From NCBI GenBank assembly GCA_030596465.1, contig JAUVJW010000049.1, positions 1 to 9,591 on the forward strand: a stretch of 9,591 bases of DNA. The letters are read 5' to 3'. Below are positions 6,553 to 9,591 of the stretch, piece by piece. The position numbers and the translations under genes were made by a program. The notes under the pieces are model-generated. The model was not told the origin of the DNA, ran no database searches, and worked only from the letters and a program-made list of their open reading frames with translations. Numbering within the stretch: position 1 is the first letter of the stretch; each line of letters opens with the position of its first letter. The stretch comes from Candidatus Fermentibacteraceae bacterium. Its GTDB lineage: Bacteria > Fermentibacterota > Fermentibacteria > Fermentibacterales > JCC-6.

Positions 6553-7389
6553 ATGACTGTTGCCGATGCCATTCAAAAGACATTCGAAAAACTGAAAGCC
6601 GCAGGGATTGATGATCCCATGCGACAAGCTAAAGTACTGGTATCTCATGTGATTGCCGCAAAACCCGGCCAACTGTATTTTCATAACAACCTCTCTCTTA
6701 ATCTCAAGCAGCACGATAACCTGTATACTTTGCTGAAACAGCGAATTTCAGGCATTCCTCTTCAGCATGTAATTGGTGAATGGGACTTTTACGGCAGAAC
6801 TTTCAAAGTTGACAGAAGAGCCCTGATACCCAGGCCGGAAACAGAACTTCTTGTTGGCTTCATCACATCAACCGCATTACCGCACAAACCTCTTATTGTA
6901 GATGTTGGCACCGGCTCAGGAATCATAGGCATATCTCTGGCTCTTGAAATAGCCGGCTCCATAGTAACAGGCACTGACATTTCCCCGGCAGCAATTGAGC
7001 TGGCACAAGAGAACAAATTTCTCCTGGGCGCGGAAAACTACTCAACAGTGTGCTGTAATCTGGTAGAAGCTCTGAATGAACAATTTGATGTCATGGTTGC
7101 CAACCTTCCCTACATATCCTCAAAGGAAATTCCAACTCTTCATTCAGAGGTGAAAGATCACGACCCCGTTCAGGCACTGGATGGGGGAGTCAATGGAACT
7201 TTGCTTATATTGGAACTTATAGAAAGTGCCCCGGATATAATTAAATCAGGGGGTCTGGTTGTTCTGGAAACAGGTTATGATCAGAAGGATTCGGTTCCAT
7301 CCCTTTTTCCGGAGAACCTTTGGGCAAACATCCGAACCCATAAGGATCTGGCGGGGAATCACCGAATGGTAACAGCAAGGAGGTTATAA
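6553..7389 (+). CDS. prmC: Release factor glutamine methyltransferase PrmC (HemK)
   Basis: S-adenosylmethionine-dependent N5-glutamine methyltransferase that modifies the GGQ glutamine of release factors. At 278 residues it has the usual family length. An N-terminal helical release-factor-binding domain (about 1-75) leads to the family motif RRALIPRPETE (I92-P-R-P-E-T-E98), then the Rossmann methyltransferase fold with the SAM loop D117-V-G-T-G-S-G123. The substrate-binding motif is N184-L-P-Y187, whereas the classical PrmC motif is NPPY. NLPY keeps the Asn, the second Pro and the Tyr and is a tolerated variant in related methyltransferases. The ATG at 6553 gives the typical N-terminus, although no good ribosome binding site precedes it. 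A 49-nt gap separates it from prfA, its substrate gene. Its 3' end contains the ribosome binding site of ispG. Confidence 0.95.
   Translation: MTVADAIQKTFEKLKAAGIDDPMRQAKVLVSHVIAAKPGQLYFHNNLSLNLKQHDNLYTLLKQRISGIPLQHVIGEWDFYGRTFKVDRRALIPRPETELLVGFITSTALPHKPLIVDVGTGSGIIGISLALEIAGSIVTGTDISPAAIELAQENKFLLGAENYSTVCCNLVEALNEQFDVMVANLPYISSKEIPTLHSEVKDHDPVQALDGGVNGTLLILELIESAPDIIKSGGLVVLETGYDQKDSVPSLFPENLWANIRTHKDLAGNHRMVTARRL
7377..7384 (+). promoter_or_regulatory. Ribosome binding site that fixes the ispG start
   Basis: AAGGAGGT, an almost perfect Shine-Dalgarno sequence, lies inside the last codons of prmC, 7 nt before the TTG at 7392. It decides for this TTG as the ispG start and suggests efficient initiation despite the weak start codon. 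Confidence 0.85.
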
Positions 7390-7391
7390 AA

Positions 7392-8453
7392 TTGGCTTCC
7401 GGAATAAGAGTGCAGATTGGTGAAGTCGCAATCGGCGCCGGGGCTCCTGTAGCGATTCAATCCATGACAAATACAGCGACATCCAACCACACCGCCACTC
7501 TCGAACAGATAGAAAAACTGGCCTTTCTAGGTGCTGAAATTGTACGCGTATCAGTGCCGGATGACTTGTCGGCAGATGCTCTCCATCAGATCATTGAAAA
7601 AGCATCGGTTCCAATAGTGGCAGATATTCACTTCAGAGCCGACCTCGCGATAAAATCCATTCAGGCGGGAGTACACAAACTCCGCCTCAACCCCGGTAAC
7701 ATCAGACGAACAGAGGATGTTCACAAAATTGCCGAACTTGCCGGCAAACAGGGTATCCCCATAAGGATAGGTGTCAATTCCGGTAGTATTCCCGGTGACC
7801 TCAGGGATAAATACCATGGCGTTAATGAAGATTCCATGTGGAAAACCGCCGAGAGACACATTGCTCTTCTCTCCGAAACCGGCTTCAAAGACATAGTACT
7901 TTCCCTGAAGGCATCTGACCCCATGCTCACAGTGGCAGTAAACAGAAGAGCCTCCGCGGAATGCCCTTATCCCCTGCACCTGGGGGTTACTGAAGCCGGC
8001 CCCAGAGGAACAGCCGGAATACGAAGTGCTGTAGCTATGGGCATTCTCCTTAATGACAACATCGGCGATACCATAAGGGTATCTATCTCCGGTTCACCGG
8101 AGCCGGAACCTCTGGCTGGCTGGGAAATTCTTTCTTCTCTTGATATGAGACACAGATTCGTTAGAATTGTAAGTTGTCCTACTTGTGCCCGAACCAGGCT
8201 TGATGTGGAAGCTCTTGCTCTTAAAGTTCAGAAAATGGTGCGAGGTCTTCAGCTTCCATTAACAGTTGCTGTCATGGGCTGTGAGGTCAACGGCCCGGGA
8301 GAGGCGAGAGATGCTGATATGGCGGTAATTGGAACTCCCGCCGGACTCCTTCTCTGGAGGAACGGTAAATCTCTCGGAACCATTCATGAAGATAAACTTG
8401 AAGAACGACTCATAGAGGAACTTAATAATCTCGAAAGGCGGATACTGAAGTGA
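7392..8453 (+). CDS. ispG: 4-hydroxy-3-methylbut-2-en-1-yl diphosphate synthase IspG (GcpE)
   Basis: Cytoplasmic [4Fe-4S] enzyme of the MEP (non-mevalonate) isoprenoid pathway. It reductively opens the cyclic diphosphate MEcPP to give HMBPP, with electrons from flavodoxin or ferredoxin. The 353-residue protein starts with the family pattern VAIGAGAPVAIQSMTNTAT and a TIM-barrel domain (about 1-250). The C-terminal iron-sulfur domain follows, with C262-P-T-C265, C297 in MGCEVNGPGE, and E304. These are the three cysteines and the glutamate that bind the cluster. Everything needed for activity is present. It begins 2 nt after prmC and its stop overlaps the next start (GTGA). Its presence implies that the organism makes isoprenoids by the MEP route. 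Confidence 0.97.
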   Translation: MASGIRVQIGEVAIGAGAPVAIQSMTNTATSNHTATLEQIEKLAFLGAEIVRVSVPDDLSADALHQIIEKASVPIVADIHFRADLAIKSIQAGVHKLRLNPGNIRRTEDVHKIAELAGKQGIPIRIGVNSGSIPGDLRDKYHGVNEDSMWKTAERHIALLSETGFKDIVLSLKASDPMLTVAVNRRASAECPYPLHLGVTEAGPRGTAGIRSAVAMGILLNDNIGDTIRVSISGSPEPEPLAGWEILSSLDMRHRFVRIVSCPTCARTRLDVEALALKVQKMVRGLQLPLTVAVMGCEVNGPGEARDADMAVIGTPAGLLLWRNGKSLGTIHEDKLEERLIEELNNLERRILK

Positions 8454-9591
8454 GCAGCGGAATAATAGAAGCGGTTCAGAGCAAACTGAAAGAAAAAGGC
8501 ATTGAGGAAATAGATATTAGATTCACCGATCTTCTTGGATACTGGAGACATGTGACTATTCCGGTTGCTTCCGCGCCAAGCGATCTTTTCCTTAGAGGTG
8601 TTGGTTTTGATGGATCTACTCTTGACGGTATGAGTAAAGTTGAATCCGGTGATCTGGCTCTGATTCCAGACCCGAGAAGGCTATATTTCGACTCCTTCGC
8701 AAAAAAGAAAACAGTAGCTCTCTTCGGAGACATTGTAGACTGCGTCACAGGTCACCCGTACTCACGAGATCCCAGAGGAATAGCAAAAAAAGCCGATAAC
8801 CTTCTCAAATTTTCCGGTATTGCCTCCGACAGTTTCTGGGCCCCGGAGTTCGAATTCAACCTGTTCGATAAGGCTCGGTTCTGGAACAAACCGGGAGAAA
8901 TGGGTTACGAATTCGGCAGTATTGAACACTCCGGAGCATCCGAGAACCCGGCATCCCACGGTCTTGTACATCCCACAAACAGCGGATACCACGCAATGTT
9001 TCCTGTGGACAGTCTTCATGATGTTAGAGGAGATATGGTTTCCAGAATGCTTGATTCGGGTATTAAGGTAAAGTATCACCACCATGAAGTTGGTCGGTGG
9101 GGACAATCCGAAATTGAAGTGAATTTCTCCCCGATGCTCATGAGCGCCGACAACATAATGATAACCAAGCATATCATCCGTAACACCGCCCTTGAAAACA
9201 ACATGTCAGCAACCTTCATGCCAAAACCCATGCCGGGTGAACCCGGTAACGGGATGCACTTTCATCTTTACTTTGAAAAAGCCGGTGAAAGAATATTCTT
9301 CCAGAAGGATGGCTATTGCAACCTCAGCCCTATTGCCAGAAGTGCCATCGCTGGCGTTCTTCACCACGCCCGAGCTCTCTGTGCCTTTACTAACCCCAGC
9401 GTGAACAGCTACCAGAGACTTGTACCAAACCAGGAGGCTCCCGTTTACAGATTCTTCAGCGGGCCAAACAGATCTGCAGCGATCAGGGTTCCCGCTTACG
9501 CCCGCACTCCTAAAAAAATGAGGTTTGAATACAGAGTAGCCGATGGTTCCTGCAACCCTTATCTGGCAATGGGAGCCATGCTTATGGCAGC
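8450..9591 (+). CDS. glnA: Type I glutamine synthetase, 3' end beyond the window
   Basis: Catalyses ATP-dependent amidation of glutamate by ammonia. The visible part covers 380 codons from a GTG start (GGCGGA 7 nt upstream, overlapping the ispG stop); the C-terminal part is cut by the window. The N-terminal beta-grasp domain holds IRFTDLLGYWRHVTIP and the ammonia-site Asp D54 (FDGST). Metal ligands E133 and E135 (APEFEF), E213 (HHHEV), E221 and H270 (NGMHFH) all match E. coli positions, and NSYQRLVP, NRSA and FEYRVADGSCNPYL follow. The spacing between the EFEF motif and GYH resembles E. coli (GSI-beta), not the shorter Bacillus (GSI-alpha) type. Several usually fixed active-site neighbours differ: GRW for the ATA after HHHEV, NQ for GY before the flap Glu, GNGMH for GSGMH. 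The adenylylation tyrosine region lies outside the window, so that control cannot be judged. A divergent but probably active enzyme. Confidence 0.93.
   Translation, partial: MSSGIIEAVQSKLKEKGIEEIDIRFTDLLGYWRHVTIPVASAPSDLFLRGVGFDGSTLDGMSKVESGDLALIPDPRRLYFDSFAKKKTVALFGDIVDCVTGHPYSRDPRGIAKKADNLLKFSGIASDSFWAPEFEFNLFDKARFWNKPGEMGYEFGSIEHSGASENPASHGLVHPTNSGYHAMFPVDSLHDVRGDMVSRMLDSGIKVKYHHHEVGRWGQSEIEVNFSPMLMSADNIMITKHIIRNTALENNMSATFMPKPMPGEPGNGMHFHLYFEKAGERIFFQKDGYCNLSPIARSAIAGVLHHARALCAFTNPSVNSYQRLVPNQEAPVYRFFSGPNRSAAIRVPAYARTPKKMRFEYRVADGSCNPYLAMGAMLMA

Noticed and set aside
8762..9172. 136-codon open frame on the minus strand opposite glnA
   Set aside because: The plus strand clearly encodes glutamine synthetase here; the antisense translation shows no domain and no plausible start context.
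2818..9591. Possible mobile island or defence system
   Set aside because: I found no transposase, integrase, tRNA, terminal repeats or abrupt composition change; the genes are core functions in tight operon spacing.

Overview
This looks like a chromosomal window from a bacterium, with moderate GC content, tight gene packing and frequent GTG or TTG starts. Every confidently identified gene on the right-hand side is a core housekeeping gene. I see no mobile element, CRISPR array, phage gene or structural RNA. The order rho, rpmE, DUF1385, prfA, prmC is the arrangement I associate with Firmicutes and several other deep-branching bacterial groups. Following it directly with ispG and a glutamine synthetase gene is less familiar to me. 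An uncultured lineage is possible, but I cannot name a phylum from the sequence alone.

Left part, minus strand (positions 1-2552). A two-gene unit reads leftwards: a 671-residue membrane sensor with about six membrane segments, two GAF-like domains and a C-terminal GGDEF-type domain whose signature is degenerate (GPDSF), followed by a small VanZ-family membrane protein that overlaps it by 3 nt. At the extreme left edge, a consensus -35 box, a small hairpin, a purine-rich stretch and an ATG suggest, weakly, that another minus-strand gene begins at positions 13-1 and runs out of the window.

Middle (2553-2817). A divergent control region separates the sensor gene from rho. It holds candidate promoters in both directions, a 9-bp direct repeat, a ten-codon ORF and a hairpin that ends 5 nt before the first possible rho start codon.

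Right part, plus strand (2818-9591). A run of seven genes reads rightwards with gaps of at most 64 nt or 4-nt overlaps: Rho, ribosomal protein L31, the DUF1385/YqhQ membrane protein, peptide release factor 1, the methyltransferase that modifies release factors (PrmC), IspG of the MEP isoprenoid pathway, and a type I glutamine synthetase cut off by the window end. The first five share a gene-expression theme: transcription termination, ribosome, translation termination and release-factor methylation. PrmC acts on the product of the gene just before it. A perfect 10-bp hairpin followed by TTTT lies between rpmE and DUF1385. It probably acts as a partial terminator or attenuator that lowers downstream expression, because only 17 nt remain between it and the next start.

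Overall this is mostly ordinary core genome. The points most worth a second look are the degenerate GGDEF protein with its VanZ partner, the structured rho leader with its ambiguous start, the terminator inside the operon, and the unusual residues around the glutamine synthetase active site.
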